From: Bacteroidales bacterium
GTDB lineage: Bacteria > Bacteroidota > Bacteroidia > Bacteroidales > Muribaculaceae
NCBI GenBank assembly: GCA_015061055.1
Contig: SUXH01000011.1
Location: 20,323-84,322, forward strand
DNA: 64,000 bases
Reading direction: 5' to 3'
Shown here: positions 16,493 through 25,936 of the stretch, in pieces
Numbering within the stretch: the stretch's first letter is position 1
Layout of the letters: each line of letters opens with the position of its first letter
Notes under the pieces: generated by a model
Database searches by the model: none
Told to the model about the DNA's origin: nothing
Seen by the model: the letters and a program-made list of their open reading frames with translations, nothing else
Position numbers and translations under genes: made by a program

Positions 16493-16505
16493 AGGAGAGT
16501 AATAC

Positions 16506-16565
16506 TTAGAATTTATAAGTAAGTCCTACATTGATTAGTGCTTGGTCAAGGTTGCTTACAAATTC
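16506..16565 (-). pseudogene. 3' relic of an outer-membrane beta-barrel protein gene
   Basis: On the minus strand one frame reads EFVSNLDQALINVGLTYKF then stop, an amphipathic strand ending in Phe as outer-membrane barrels do. It begins inside the end of the small gene at 16556-16747 in another frame and is directly followed by a terminator. No upstream barrel sequence remains, so I read it as the leftover 3' end of a gene replaced by the toxin-like pair. Confidence 0.45.
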
Positions 16566-16747
16566 ACACATTTGTGATATCCGTAATGATCTTTCAGTAA
16601 TTGTGTTGCAGAAACTTCAATTATATCGCCATTGGGAAGGCTTTGTATTATAGGAGCGTTGTTAATAGCTTTTTGCTTTAACATACGCTTCTCGGCAAGG
16701 GCTAACCCTTGTCGAAGTTTTATTCTATAATCATAGTTTTCCCACAT
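16556..16747 (-). CDS. Small partner protein of the zeta-toxin-like kinase
   Basis: 63 residues, beginning MWENYDYRIKLRQGLALAEKR, with a basic helical N-terminal half and a C-terminal part containing LPNGDIIEVSA. Family not recognised. Its start overlaps the end of the upstream zeta-like gene by 17 nt, implying coupled translation. By position it could be an antitoxin or accessory protein, but the known epsilon antitoxin is a three-helix protein with a different sequence, so this is inference only. Confidence 0.6.
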   Translation of the reverse strand: MWENYDYRIKLRQGLALAEKRMLKQKAINNAPIIQSLPNGDIIEVSATQLLKDHYGYHKCVNL

Positions 16748-17318
16748 ATCTAATTATATCGTTATATCTTTCTTTGTCGTAGATAACAGTGTCAATATCG
16801 GTACCACCTTCGGCAATAAGAATGCGAGGAACGGCACTGTTGTCGGCAATAAGCCAGCTGTCGACAATTGGTATAAATATTTTAAACAAATTCTTGATAC
16901 CGGCAACGTAACGTCGTTTAATTACGTTTTCGGGAATGTTATGTCCGCCTTCTTTTACACGTTGAGCCACTCGGCGCACAGCAAGTTGAGTGCTATTGAG
17001 CCAAAAGAATATCAGCTTGACATTATATCCGTTGGCTTGAGCTTTTTCTACAAGAGTGTTGAGTGTGCGAGAAGCAAGAGTGGTTTCGATGGCAAAAGTT
17101 TCTTCGCGAGCAAGCAAATCGGTTATGCGTTGCAGCATCACTTTGCCTGCATCGATGGCTACGCCTTCGGGATTGAAAGGGGATAGACCTTTGGCAATTT
17201 CATCGGCATTGACAAATTCTTTGCATTGGAACACTTCGGGCAGAAGGGTGTAAGAAGCTGTTGTTTTCCCGGCTCCATTACAACCGCTGATGATATAAAG
17301 TTTTTTTTCGCTGTCCAT
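16731..17318 (-). CDS. Zeta-toxin-family P-loop kinase
   Basis: 195 residues from MDSEKKLYIISGCNGAGK. The Walker A motif GCNGAGKTT lies at 12-20, followed by the zeta-like NADEIAKGLSP, the FAIETTL motif near residue 80 and the RVAQRVKEGGHNIPE lid. Zeta proteins phosphorylate UDP-N-acetyl sugars or related small molecules, acting as toxins. I choose ATG 17318 because GGAGG lies 9 nt upstream, rare here, and because the -7 box at 17352-17345 rules out the earlier ATG at 17345. It is followed by a small overlapping gene. Confidence 0.85.
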   Translation of the reverse strand: MDSEKKLYIISGCNGAGKTTASYTLLPEVFQCKEFVNADEIAKGLSPFNPEGVAIDAGKVMLQRITDLLAREETFAIETTLASRTLNTLVEKAQANGYNVKLIFFWLNSTQLAVRRVAQRVKEGGHNIPENVIKRRYVAGIKNLFKIFIPIVDSWLIADNSAVPRILIAEGGTDIDTVIYDKERYNDIIRYVGKL

Positions 17319-17344
17319 AGTTGCGTCCTCCGTTATTAGATTCA

Positions 17345-17352
17345 CAAAAATA
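17345..17352 (-). promoter_or_regulatory. -7 box of the zeta-toxin-like unit
   Basis: TATTTTTG on the minus strand, 27 nt upstream of the chosen start, which carries a GGAGG ribosome-binding site at about 17331-17327. Confidence 0.55.
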
Positions 17353-17406
17353 CAAAATAATTTATTGAAAAAATAGTAACAAACAATAAAAATAGAAACG
17401 TTAGTG

Positions 17407-17434
17407 TTGTATTATTGAAAAATTCTTACTTTTG
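17407..17434 (+). promoter_or_regulatory. Promoter of the MgtC-like/antiporter operon
   Basis: TTG (17407-17409), 17 nt spacer, TACTTTTG (17427-17434). The leader before ATG 17462 is about 20 nt. Confidence 0.55.
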
Positions 17435-17461
17435 TGAATAAAAAAGTTGAAATGAGTGAAA

Positions 17462-18166
17462 ATGGAAACTTGGATTAATGATATTCTTGCAACTCATATA
17501 ACTCCTATTGGGGCTGTGTTTCGTTTGTTCGTGAGTTTGCTGCTTGGCGGTGTGATTGGATATGAACGCAAGCGAAAGGGACAGATGGCAGGAGTTCGTA
17601 CGTTTGCTCTTATTTCGGTAGGAGCATCATTGCTGATGATATTGTCTGTGTATGTGTCGACTGTGTTTGGGTATGGCGATCCAAGTCGTATAGCAGCACA
17701 AGTGGTGTCCGGAATCGGTTTTCTCGGTGCAGGAGCGATAATACAGATGAAAGGTTCGGTGCGAGGGTTGACAACTGCAGCGGGGATATGGGTGTCGGCA
17801 GCCATAGGAATGGTGGTTGGCGCAGGATTATATTTGCTTGCTCTACTATCTACGATGTGTGTGCTTTTTGTGCTATCAATGCTCGAAGCTTATGAGCATA
17901 AGGCTAATTATGCTTGGTCGTCGAAAGTGGTAAGAGTGAAAGTGAGAGGAATAATAGAATCGTCGCAAGCATATCTTGATACATTTGAACAAAGTGATGT
18001 ACATGTGAATGATACATATTTAAAATATGATTATGAAGGTGATTATACTATAGTTAATTTTGTGGTACTCACTAAGTCAAAATCGGATTTCTCGGATTTG
18101 TTTGACAAATTGAGTAAGATTAATGAAACATTATCAATAACATTAACCAACGAAATAAATAATTAA
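17462..18166 (+). CDS. MgtC/SapB-family membrane protein
   Basis: About 234 residues. The N-terminal half has four to five transmembrane helices with the family motifs LLLGGVIGYERKRKGQMAG, VVSGIGFLGAGAI and GLTTAAGIW; the C-terminal 80 residues form a soluble ACT-like regulatory tail. MgtC proteins modulate ion homeostasis and ATP synthase in magnesium limitation in some pathogens; the role here is uncertain. I use ATG 17462 rather than GTG 17456. It is followed after 8 nt by a cation antiporter gene, so the pair is an operon for ion balance. Confidence 0.85.
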   Translation: METWINDILATHITPIGAVFRLFVSLLLGGVIGYERKRKGQMAGVRTFALISVGASLLMILSVYVSTVFGYGDPSRIAAQVVSGIGFLGAGAIIQMKGSVRGLTTAAGIWVSAAIGMVVGAGLYLLALLSTMCVLFVLSMLEAYEHKANYAWSSKVVRVKVRGIIESSQAYLDTFEQSDVHVNDTYLKYDYEGDYTIVNFVVLTKSKSDFSDLFDKLSKINETLSITLTNEINN

Positions 18167-18174
18167 AAAAGAAT

Positions 18175-20397
18175 ATGGATATTGAAGGTCTGATATGCGA
18201 TTTGGCATTGATATTGATGCTTGGCGCTGTTGTAACGTTGATTTTTAAAAAGTTGAAACAGCCTATTGTGTTGGGGTATATTGTTGCGGGCTTTTTGGCA
18301 AGTAGCAATTTTAAATATTTCCCGACTGTGGGTAATGAAGCAAATATTGAGTTCTGGGCAGAGATAGGTATTATCGTGTTATTGTTCTGCTTGGGGCTTG
18401 AATTCAGCTTTAAGAAACTGATGAATGTGGGTGGCTCGGCAGCAGTAACGGCATTGATTATCGTAGGCGGTATGATGGGACTTGGGTTTGCTGTCGGAGG
18501 ATTTCTTGATTATAATTTTATAAATCGACTTTTCTTGGGCGGAATGTTATCAATGTCGTCGACTACGATTATTATAAAAGCTTTTACCGACTTGAATATG
18601 CGACAACGCAAGTTTGTCCCACACGTATTGGCTGTTCTTATATGTGAGGACTTGTTTGCAGTAGTGATGATGGTATTGCTATCGAGTGTGGCGCTTAACA
18701 ATAGTGTAGCCGGTGGCGAAATGCTATATAGTATAGGCAAATTAGTATTCTTTCTTGTGATATGCTTCACAGTGGGAGTATATGTGTTACCTACGTTTTT
18801 TTCGAACTATCGTCGTCATATCAATGATGAGATGTTGCTTATAATATCGACCGGATTGTGTATGCTTATGGCAGTGTTCTCGGTGTATTCCGGTTTCTCG
18901 ATGGCACTCGGAGCATTTATTATGGGCTCGATACTTGCCGGAACGAGTGAGGCAGAGCATATAGAAAAGGTAATGAAACCGGTGAAAGACCTTTTCGGTG
19001 CGGTGTTCTTTATCTCGGTGGGAATGATGGTGAATCCTGTCATTATAGCCGATTATTGGCAAGTAATATTGTTGCTTTCGTTGGTGGTGATAGTGGGAAT
19101 GATAGTGTTTGGAACTGTGGGAATGCTTGCAATGGGGCAGCCATTGAAGATTGCTATCGAGAGTGGTTTCAGCTTGACTCAAATAGGTGAGTTTGCCTTT
19201 ATTATAGCATCATTAGGAATGTCGCTTGGTGTTTTGGATTCAACATTGTATCCTATTGTTGTGGCTGTGAGTGTAATCACCACATTCTTTACTCCGTATT
19301 TTATAAAATGGGCTGTACCTTGTTATGAATGGCTGATAAAGCATTTGCCTAATCGTGTGGTTCACACTCTTGAAACTTATAGTAATAATGCAACAACAGA
19401 TACTGCAACAAGTTCGGTGTGGAAGACTATTATAGGACGATATTCGTGGCGAATATTGCTTTATTCGGTGGTTATTATTGCGATGATGTGGATTTCGTCA
19501 ACTTATGTTGTTCCATTGGCACAGAATCTGATAGGAGATGTACCCGGCAAAATAGTTGCAATGGTGCTGTCGTTGGGTGTTATGGCTCCATTCTTTATGG
19601 CTCTTACATATCCATCGACAAAACGTTCAGAGCGTCAAGAACTACAAAGGCGAGGCAATAAATTCTTAGTGCCACTTGTGGTGCTGACTATTGTACGTTT
19701 TGTGATAGCATTTATTCTTGTTGAAGTGTATGTGGCAATGCTGTATTCTCATGGAGTAAGTGTTGCAACTGCAATAGTCGCAATTATCTTATTATTATTC
19801 TTGTTGACCAAACGAGTTGGGAAAAGAATGAGTAAGGTTGAAAATAAATTTATGCGCAACCTAAATGAGCGTGAATTGCGAAAGAGCGGAAAAGGTAGCA
19901 CACTTGTGAGTGATTTTCATGTGGCATATATGACAGTGGGATATACTTGCTCGTTTGTGGGAGAGCGTTTGTGTAATAGTGGAATGCGTAATAAATATGG
20001 AGCTAATGTGGTGAGTATTCAACGCGGTTCGGATATATATCCTATACCAAGTGCCGATATGCGTCTGTTCCCCGGTGATGTGATTGGAATCGTGGGGACA
20101 GAAGAACAAATACAATCGCTATTGCCTGTGATAGAAGATTCAGAAGAAACTGCTAATATGTCGCATAGTGTTGATGCCAATGATATGTCGTTTGCTCATG
20201 TAGAGGTACAACAAGGCTCTATGCTTGTGGGTAAAACAAGTGCCACAGCAAGGTTACGTGAGGATTATGCTTCGTTGCTCGTGGCAATTCAGCGAGGTGA
20301 AGAATATAAGAAACCTACAGGGCAAGAAGTGTTTGCTGTGGGTGATGTACTTTGGCTCGTGGGTGATGTTAAGAAGATTGATAAACTGAAGTCATAA
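18175..20397 (+). CDS. CPA2-family monovalent cation:proton antiporter with TrkA-C domains
   Basis: 740 residues. The first 380 form the Kef/NhaA-like exchanger with about 12 helices, including KQPIVLGYIVAGF near the start, LGLEFSF and SLTQIGEFAFIIA. A second hydrophobic block (about 420-560) follows and the C-terminus (about 585-740) holds two TrkA-C-like ligand-binding domains (GANVVSIQRG, ASLLVAIQRG). It exchanges K+ or Na+ for H+ across the inner membrane. It is co-transcribed with the MgtC-like gene. Its stop overlaps the convergent gene by 6 nt. Confidence 0.88.
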   Translation: MDIEGLICDLALILMLGAVVTLIFKKLKQPIVLGYIVAGFLASSNFKYFPTVGNEANIEFWAEIGIIVLLFCLGLEFSFKKLMNVGGSAAVTALIIVGGMMGLGFAVGGFLDYNFINRLFLGGMLSMSSTTIIIKAFTDLNMRQRKFVPHVLAVLICEDLFAVVMMVLLSSVALNNSVAGGEMLYSIGKLVFFLVICFTVGVYVLPTFFSNYRRHINDEMLLIISTGLCMLMAVFSVYSGFSMALGAFIMGSILAGTSEAEHIEKVMKPVKDLFGAVFFISVGMMVNPVIIADYWQVILLLSLVVIVGMIVFGTVGMLAMGQPLKIAIESGFSLTQIGEFAFIIASLGMSLGVLDSTLYPIVVAVSVITTFFTPYFIKWAVPCYEWLIKHLPNRVVHTLETYSNNATTDTATSSVWKTIIGRYSWRILLYSVVIIAMMWISSTYVVPLAQNLIGDVPGKIVAMVLSLGVMAPFFMALTYPSTKRSERQELQRRGNKFLVPLVVLTIVRFVIAFILVEVYVAMLYSHGVSVATAIVAIILLLFLLTKRVGKRMSKVENKFMRNLNERELRKSGKGSTLVSDFHVAYMTVGYTCSFVGERLCNSGMRNKYGANVVSIQRGSDIYPIPSADMRLFPGDVIGIVGTEEQIQSLLPVIEDSEETANMSHSVDANDMSFAHVEVQQGSMLVGKTSATARLREDYASLLVAIQRGEEYKKPTGQEVFAVGDVLWLVGDVKKIDKLKS

Positions 20398-21102
20398 CCA
20401 TTGGAATTTTGTACCAAAGGATAGAGATATATAATCCTTCGGAGTGAGGCGACTGTTTTTTACAGCTTGTATTATTGCAAAGTCGTGAGTGCTGATTTCA
20501 TAAAAGAACGTGATTGAGCGAGCAAATTTGCGCCTGTTGTGTGGGATTTTGAGTGTTATGCGTTGTCCGATGAATATATTTGTGCGCACTTTTGTAGAAA
20601 ACCAATAGTAGCCATTGGGATATTTATCGGGAGCGTTGCTCCAGAACTCATCACTGAAAACGGAGTTGAAATATATACCGCACGAAAGTGGTTCGAAATG
20701 GAATCGCTTTGTTTCATAAGTTTTCCAGGGAATGAAATTTTGTTTTAGAGTGAATGTGAGTTTGGCTTTCTTTGATTGATGCTTTGGAATGAATCCAAAG
20801 AAAATGTCGGTTTCCCATTGCTTGTTTTTTCCGTATTGCCACCCCGTACCGATGGAAAACATACCCATATTGCCAGCGTATTGTATTTTAAGGTATGCGG
20901 GGATAAGATTGTTCCACGCTTGTTTATAATGTTGTAAGCGCTTGATATATTGCATATTCTGCACTGGTTCTATTCGAAGTAAAGAATCGTTATAAACAGA
21001 CAAGGAGTCCTGTGTATCGTTGTTTGCACGTAAAGGGGAGATCGCGCACAATATTGAAGCCAAAATCAGTGTGATTTTAAAAAGAACAAGATTCATATTC
21101 AT
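20392..21102 (-). CDS. Predicted outer-membrane barrel protein, unknown function
   Basis: 236 residues with a signal peptide (hydrophobic 3-20, cleavage near LRANND). The mature protein alternates aromatic and polar residues in beta-strand pattern (FSIGTGWQYGKNKQWETDIF, YWFSTKV) and ends with SLSFGTKFQWL, like an integral barrel of about eight strands. No family recognised. The start (ATG 21102 or 21096) overlaps the end of the upstream lipoprotein phosphoesterase gene by 20-26 nt, so the two are translated from one message. Confidence 0.7.
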   Translation of the reverse strand: MNMNLVLFKITLILASILCAISPLRANNDTQDSLSVYNDSLLRIEPVQNMQYIKRLQHYKQAWNNLIPAYLKIQYAGNMGMFSIGTGWQYGKNKQWETDIFFGFIPKHQSKKAKLTFTLKQNFIPWKTYETKRFHFEPLSCGIYFNSVFSDEFWSNAPDKYPNGYYWFSTKVRTNIFIGQRITLKIPHNRRKFARSITFFYEISTHDFAIIQAVKNSRLTPKDYISLSFGTKFQWL

Positions 21103-21883
21103 ATCCGTCGGTAGTTATTGTGAACAATAGGTAGCTTCGGCCTTCCATACAATCACATTGATAATATATAATTCCGTCATTAAATATGTCTTTGGTACTT
21201 ATTTTGTGTTGGTGTGCGTTGAAGCAAAACATAAGACCTTTAAGTTGTTTCAAATAGTACTGGAAAGGCAGTGCTACGTTGTTGTTGAATACATCGCTGT
21301 AGGGTGGTGCATGCATACATACTATAGTGCGACTTGCTTGGCTTGACGTATCGGTAATTAGTTTAGATAGGAAGTTGAAATCCGGAATAGCTTCGGAGTA
21401 GTCATATTCGAGTGCATTGGTGTTGAGACAAATGATTTTAACGTCACCGACTGTGAATGAAAAATCAGTGTCGCCCCAAATGGTCTTGAAAGCATCACGA
21501 CCGGTGCCGAGACAATCGTGATTGCCTATTAGTGCAACATAGGGAATATCGAGTTTTGAAAAGATGTCGCGTTGCCATAGGAATTCATTGGTAGTTCCGT
21601 AATCGGTAAAATCTCCACCATGTATTACAAAATCAATATCGTTGCGAGAATTTATGTGTTTGACAAAATCGCGTGTTTCGTTGTAGAATCCTTGTGAATC
21701 ACCCATAGCAACGATGCGTATGGTGTCTTTGTTGAAGCACCGACTCTCGATTGTGGAAATGTTGGTGTTGTTTATATTACGAGGTTGATTGATGTTCACA
21801 TCGTATGGGTGATAGTCGATCATATCGCACGATATGTAGATGCAAAGAATAAGAAATATAAAGAGGTTTGTTATAATTTTCAT
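21077..21883 (-). CDS. Lipoprotein calcineurin-like metallophosphoesterase
   Basis: 268 residues from MKIITNLFIFLILCIYISC, a type II signal with Cys19 as lipidation site. The phosphoesterase motifs are complete: GDSQG (Asp62), GGDFTD (about 89-94), GNHD (120-123), HAPPYSD and NAHQH. It hydrolyses a phosphomonoester or diester in the envelope; substrate unknown. A longer frame reaches 21949, but the -7 box at 21898-21891 is only 8 nt before ATG 21883, which excludes it and implies an almost leaderless message. The barrel gene downstream overlaps it. Confidence 0.85.
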   Translation of the reverse strand: MKIITNLFIFLILCIYISCDMIDYHPYDVNINQPRNINNTNISTIESRCFNKDTIRIVAMGDSQGFYNETRDFVKHINSRNDIDFVIHGGDFTDYGTTNEFLWQRDIFSKLDIPYVALIGNHDCLGTGRDAFKTIWGDTDFSFTVGDVKIICLNTNALEYDYSEAIPDFNFLSKLITDTSSQASRTIVCMHAPPYSDVFNNNVALPFQYYLKQLKGLMFCFNAHQHKISTKDIFNDGIIYYQCDCMEGRSYLLFTITTDGYEYESCSF

Positions 21884-21890
21884 AATGAAA

Positions 21891-21898
21891 CAAAAATA
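21891..21898 (-). promoter_or_regulatory. -7 box of the lipoprotein phosphoesterase/barrel unit
   Basis: TATTTTTG on the minus strand, only 7 nt before the start codon, so the 5' leader would be at most a few nucleotides. Confidence 0.5.
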
Positions 21899-21969
21899 CG
21901 ACAAAAAAACTAAAGGCGAGAAAACAGATGACTTTTGTACAATAAACACCGATTTTTTGAAAATGAAGT

Positions 21970-21999
21970 TGGCAAACGAAAATAAATAACTACATTTGC
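21970..21999 (+). promoter_or_regulatory. Promoter of the peptidoglycan amidase gene
   Basis: TTG (21970-21972), 19 nt spacer, TACATTTG (21992-21999); leader about 28 nt. Confidence 0.7.
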
Positions 22000-22032
22000 G
22001 GTAGAATAATAACTAATTAAAACAGAATAACT

Positions 22033-23502
22033 ATGAAATGCTTTAGATTAGGACTTTTAGCGATGTCCGTAATGCTTTGTGGTAATATACAAGCAAAAGT
22101 GGATCTGAAAATTGTGCGAGGTGAACGTGACACTGTGTATAGTAAGACCCATTATGTGGTTGGAGTTACCAATCCCGGTAATCGTGCTATAGTGAATGGC
22201 GAGAGAGTGAAGGTTTATAAAACCGGCTCATTTGGCGCCGAAGTGCAATTAAAAGAAGGGTTAAATAGAATTTCGGTGATTGTAGATGATGGATTAGGCG
22301 AGAATAATAAGGAATTCAATGTGTTCTATTCAACCAATCGTCCGGAGAAACTTATGACAAGCAGACAGGCGAAAAAAGACTTTGAAAGGAATAAATTTAA
22401 AAATCGCAATTTTAATGTTGTTTCAAAGGCAGGAGCTTATTTGCAATATGGAGATGGAGATGACCGATTAGGTGGTTCGAAGATGGGATTTGTAACCGAA
22501 GGTATAGTGTTTAAGGTTGTCGGAGAAAAGGGTGGCTTGTATAAGGTTCAACTTTCGCAAAACAGATATGCTTATATGGATAAGGATTATCTTGAGCCAA
22601 CTGAAGAAGATGTGGAAACAGTAAATACTGGTAGCTGGCGTGTGAGCAATAAAGGTGAATATGACCAAGTATATATCAGCTTGCCTAAGCGATTGCCTTA
22701 TCATTATTGGACAGAACTTGACCCAACTCGTATATGTATAGATGTGTATGGTGCAATGGATAATAGCAATTGGATGACACAGTATTTTGATACTGAGATG
22801 ATTGAATATGTGAATTTCAATCAAGTGGAAAGTGATGTGTATCGTGTGATTATAAAATTGAAAGATAAATATTCTTGGGGTTATTCGGTGGATTATAGCG
22901 GTACAAATCTTGTGATAAATGTGAATCACGCTCCAAATCCTGAGATAAAGGGTCTTGTAGTGGGACTCGATGCCGGTCATGGTGGTAAATATCCAGGCGC
23001 AATAAGTGCATCGGGTATAACTGAGAAGGAAGTGAATCTGTCAATAATCAACGAAATCAAAGCTCTGCTTGAGGATAAGGGTGCTAAAGTGGTGTTGAGT
23101 CGTGATGGAGATCAAGGTCCTACAATGGGTGAGCGTAAGAAAATATTTAAAGAAGCAGGTGTGGACTTGATGATTTCGGTACATAACAACTCGGGAGGAA
23201 GTCCTCTTGCTGAAATGGGCTCATGTACTGCTTATAAGCACGTATCCGATCGTGCATTGGCTGTTGCGATGCAAAAGAGATTGGTTGAACTCGGCCATAA
23301 GAATTTTGGCGTGATTGGTAATTTTAATTTCTCGCTTAATTCGCCTACTGAATATCCAAATGTGCTTCTTGAAGTTTTGTTTATGAGTAGTTTACCTGAA
23401 GAAGAAAAGCTTGCTGATGATGAATATCGAAAGAAAATTGCGAAGCAAGTTGTATTAGCACTTGAAGACTACTTGAATGATGTGAAAGCATCAAGAAAAT
23501 AA
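22033..23502 (+). CDS. N-acetylmuramoyl-L-alanine amidase (Amidase_3)
   Basis: 489 residues with a signal peptide (cleavage near NIQAKVD). The N-terminal 200 residues hold a beta-sandwich and an SH3-like stretch (YLQYGDGDDR to YMDKDYLEP), and about 210-300 is AMIN-like. The catalytic Amidase_3 domain starts at VVGLDAGHGG (zinc His near 316), with Glu in TEKEVNL, SVHNN (His near 383) and the catalytic Glu in LLEVLFMSS. It cleaves the amide between MurNAc and the stem peptide in the periplasm, for daughter-cell separation or wall turnover. It is a single-gene unit. Confidence 0.92.
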   Translation: MKCFRLGLLAMSVMLCGNIQAKVDLKIVRGERDTVYSKTHYVVGVTNPGNRAIVNGERVKVYKTGSFGAEVQLKEGLNRISVIVDDGLGENNKEFNVFYSTNRPEKLMTSRQAKKDFERNKFKNRNFNVVSKAGAYLQYGDGDDRLGGSKMGFVTEGIVFKVVGEKGGLYKVQLSQNRYAYMDKDYLEPTEEDVETVNTGSWRVSNKGEYDQVYISLPKRLPYHYWTELDPTRICIDVYGAMDNSNWMTQYFDTEMIEYVNFNQVESDVYRVIIKLKDKYSWGYSVDYSGTNLVINVNHAPNPEIKGLVVGLDAGHGGKYPGAISASGITEKEVNLSIINEIKALLEDKGAKVVLSRDGDQGPTMGERKKIFKEAGVDLMISVHNNSGGSPLAEMGSCTAYKHVSDRALAVAMQKRLVELGHKNFGVIGNFNFSLNSPTEYPNVLLEVLFMSSLPEEEKLADDEYRKKIAKQVVLALEDYLNDVKASRK

Positions 23503-23510
23503 AAGAGATA

Positions 23511-23552
23511 AATAAAGTCGGGACTCTCACGTGTGGGAGTCCCGACTTTATT
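23511..23552. terminator. Bidirectional terminator between the amidase gene and glyA
   Basis: AATAAAGTCGGGACTC (23511-23526) and GAGTCCCGACTTTATT (23537-23552), a perfect 16-bp stem with a 10-nt loop. Confidence 0.9.
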
Positions 23553-23569
23553 GCTGTATGTATGTGGGC

Positions 23570-24850
23570 TTAGTAAGCGAACATTGGGTATTCGTTCATC
23601 ATAGCGTTAACCTTAGCGCGAACTGCTGCGATTACCTTTTCGTCTTCAGGAGCGTGAAGAACAGTGTCGATAAGCTCAACGATTTCGCCCATCTTGTCTT
23701 CTTTCACGCCACGAGTAGTAATGGCTGGTGTACCAAGTCGGATACCTGAAGTTTGGAATGGAGAACGACTATCGAATGGAACCATATTCTTATTAGCAGT
23801 AATGTCGGCAGCTACAAGAGCCTTTTCAGCTACCTTACCGGTAAGTTCAGGGAACTTAGTGCGAAGGTCAAGAAGGATACAGTGGTTGTCGGTACCACCT
23901 GAAGCAATCTTGTAGCCCTTGTCGGTAAGAGCTTGTGCCATAACTTGCGCATTCTTTTTCACTTGAGTTTGATATTCAACAAATGATGGTTGAAGAGCTT
24001 CGCCGAACGCAACTGCCTTGGCTGCAATAACGTGTTCGAGTGGGCCACCTTGTACTCCAGGGAATACTGCAGAGTCGAGAAGTTGTGACATTAATTTAAC
24101 CTGACCTTTAGGAGTGGTCTTTCCCCAAGGATTTTCAAAGTCTTTACCAAGCATAATGATACCACCACGAGGACCGCGAAGAGTCTTGTGTGTAGTAGAT
24201 GTTACGATGTGCGCATATTTCAACGGATTTTCAAGTAGACCTGCGGCTATAAGACCTGCCGGGTGTGCCATATCTACAAGAAGAATTGCGCCAACAGAGT
24301 CGGCGATTTCGCGCATACGAGCATAGTCCCAATCACGAGAGTAAGCACTTGCTCCACCTACGATAAGTTTTGGCTTAACTTCGTGAGCAAGGCGTTCCAT
24401 TTGATCGTAATCCACGAGGTTGGTCTCGGGTGTTACGTTGTATTCTACTTGGTTGAAAACGATACCTGAGAAATTGACAGGAGAACCATGAGAAAGGTGT
24501 CCGCCATGAGAAAGGTTTAGTCCCATAAAAGTGTCGCCAGGATTCATACAAGCCATAAATACTGCCATATTGGCCTGCGCTCCTGAGTGAGGTTGTACGT
24601 TAGCCCATTCGGCCCCGAAAAGTTTCTTTAGACGTTCGATAGCTATAGTTTCGCTTTCGTCTACTACTTCACAACCACCATAGTAACGGTGTCCGGGATA
24701 ACCTTCGGCATACTTGTTAGTAAGGCAAGAACCCATAGCTTGCATTACTTGTTCGCTTACAAAGTTTTCGGAAGCGATAAGTTCGATGCCTTTCTTTTGG
24801 CGTTGGTGTTCACGTTCGATAATGTCAAAAATCAAAGAATCTTTTTCCAT
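23570..24850 (-). CDS. glyA: Serine hydroxymethyltransferase
   Basis: 426 residues, standard length. It interconverts serine and glycine with tetrahydrofolate, supplying one-carbon units for purine and thymidylate synthesis. The pyridoxal phosphate lysine is in [13 protein letters not shown] (Lys222), and [10 protein letters not shown] and [15 protein letters not shown] are present. It is the last gene of pyrB-pyrI-flavin reductase-glyA, 30 nt after the flavin reductase, linking one-carbon and pyrimidine supply. No promoter of its own was seen. Confidence 0.97.
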   Translation of the reverse strand: MEKDSLIFDIIEREHQRQKKGIELIASENFVSEQVMQAMGSCLTNKYAEGYPGHRYYGGCEVVDESETIAIERLKKLFGAEWANVQPHSGAQANMAVFMACMNPGDTFMGLNLSHGGHLSHGSPVNFSGIVFNQVEYNVTPETNLVDYDQMERLAHEVKPKLIVGGASAYSRDWDYARMREIADSVGAILLVDMAHPAGLIAAGLLENPLKYAHIVTSTTHKTLRGPRGGIIMLGKDFENPWGKTTPKGQVKLMSQLLDSAVFPGVQGGPLEHVIAAKAVAFGEALQPSFVEYQTQVKKNAQVMAQALTDKGYKIASGGTDNHCILLDLRTKFPELTGKVAEKALVAADITANKNMVPFDSRSPFQTSGIRLGTPAITTRGVKEDKMGEIVELIDTVLHAPEDEKVIAAVRAKVNAMMNEYPMFAY

Positions 24851-24880
24851 AAATATAATGTATATGTTTTTATTGTTTTG

Positions 24881-25447
24881 TTATTTTTTTTTCTTTACAG
24901 TCCATCCGAATGTTCCGATTAATTCACCCATTGTGTAGTATCCTCCATGTGCATATACGAGTAAACCGGCACGTTTCATATCGAATGCTCCTGTTTCGGG
25001 GTCGATAAATCGGTCATCGGCTATTACATTAAGCACATCGGCAATAAACATATCGTGTGTACCGAGGTGAATGATTTCTTTTACTCGGCATTCGATAGAA
25101 ATTGGAGCTTGTTCAATATATGGGGCACTAACTTTAACCCCTTTGCAAGGAGTTAAATTCATCTCTTCAAACTTGTTGTAATCTCTCCCTGAACGTACAC
25201 CGCACCAATCGGTGGCGCGTGCCAATTCTACTGTGGTGAGATTGAGAGTGAACTCCATATTGCGTTTTACAATGTCATAGCTGTGTCGTTCGGGACGGAT
25301 TGATACATAGCACATAGCAGGGTCGGAACATATAGTTCCCACCCAAGAGGCTGTGAATACGTTCCATTCTTCGGGTGTGCTACCACAACTTACCATAATG
25401 GCAGGGAGTGGGTATATCATTGTGCCTGGACGCCAATTCTGTTTCAT
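24881..25447 (-). CDS. Flavin reductase-like, FMN-binding split-barrel protein
   Basis: 188 residues. The split barrel is recognisable from TASWVGTICSDPAMCYVSIRP and the HSYDIVKRNMEFTLNL helix, followed by the GR-SGRDYNKFE segment. Relatives reduce FMN or bind it and heme-like ligands; the substrate here is unknown. It lies in the pyr-glyA operon, 10 nt after pyrI and 30 nt before glyA, an arrangement I recall in other Bacteroidota, although the metabolic reason is not obvious. Confidence 0.85.
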   Translation of the reverse strand: MKQNWRPGTMIYPLPAIMVSCGSTPEEWNVFTASWVGTICSDPAMCYVSIRPERHSYDIVKRNMEFTLNLTTVELARATDWCGVRSGRDYNKFEEMNLTPCKGVKVSAPYIEQAPISIECRVKEIIHLGTHDMFIADVLNVIADDRFIDPETGAFDMKRAGLLVYAHGGYYTMGELIGTFGWTVKKKK

Positions 25448-25457
25448 TGTGAGATTG

Positions 25458-25922
25458 TTATTTAAGTGTGATTTTGTCTTTTACTTCGGTGCGCTCGCAA
25501 TAGTGGCATTTGAGTACCACATTTTCGTGGTCGATAACGTGGAAGTGAGTACGCATCGGTTCGTTGTTGGTGATACACTTAGGATTACTGCATTTCACGA
25601 TGCCATAAATGTTGTCGGCAAGAGTCACTTTGTGCTTTTCTACAACTTCATAGTCTTTTATGATGTTGATAACAGCATGTGGAGCAATTATAGCTATGCG
25701 ATTAAGTGTAGTATCAGGGAAAGTTACATCGGCAACTTTGATAATACCTTTCTTGCCATATTTTTTGCTGTCAAGGTTGAAACCGATTGTTACACTATTG
25801 TCGATAGATTTTATACCGAGTAAATCAACAACCTTAAATAGTGAGTCGCTTGGTATGTGGTCGATAACAGTTCCGTTTTTGAGTGCTGCTACAGCGAGTT
25901 CTTTCTTTTTTGTATCGTTCAT
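25458..25922 (-). CDS. pyrI: Aspartate carbamoyltransferase regulatory subunit
   Basis: 154 residues, normal length. The N-terminal domain binds the allosteric nucleotides CTP, UTP and ATP; the C-terminal domain has the zinc-binding cysteines CSNPKC and CHYC that contact PyrB. It begins 14 nt after pyrB, so the enzyme is the regulated dodecameric type as in E. coli. Feedback would therefore act both on the enzyme and, if the leader upstream is an attenuator, on transcription. Confidence 0.97.
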   Translation of the reverse strand: MNDTKKKELAVAALKNGTVIDHIPSDSLFKVVDLLGIKSIDNSVTIGFNLDSKKYGKKGIIKVADVTFPDTTLNRIAIIAPHAVINIIKDYEVVEKHKVTLADNIYGIVKCSNPKCITNNEPMRTHFHVIDHENVVLKCHYCERTEVKDKITLK

Positions 25923-25936
25923 ATCTTGTCCCTCCC

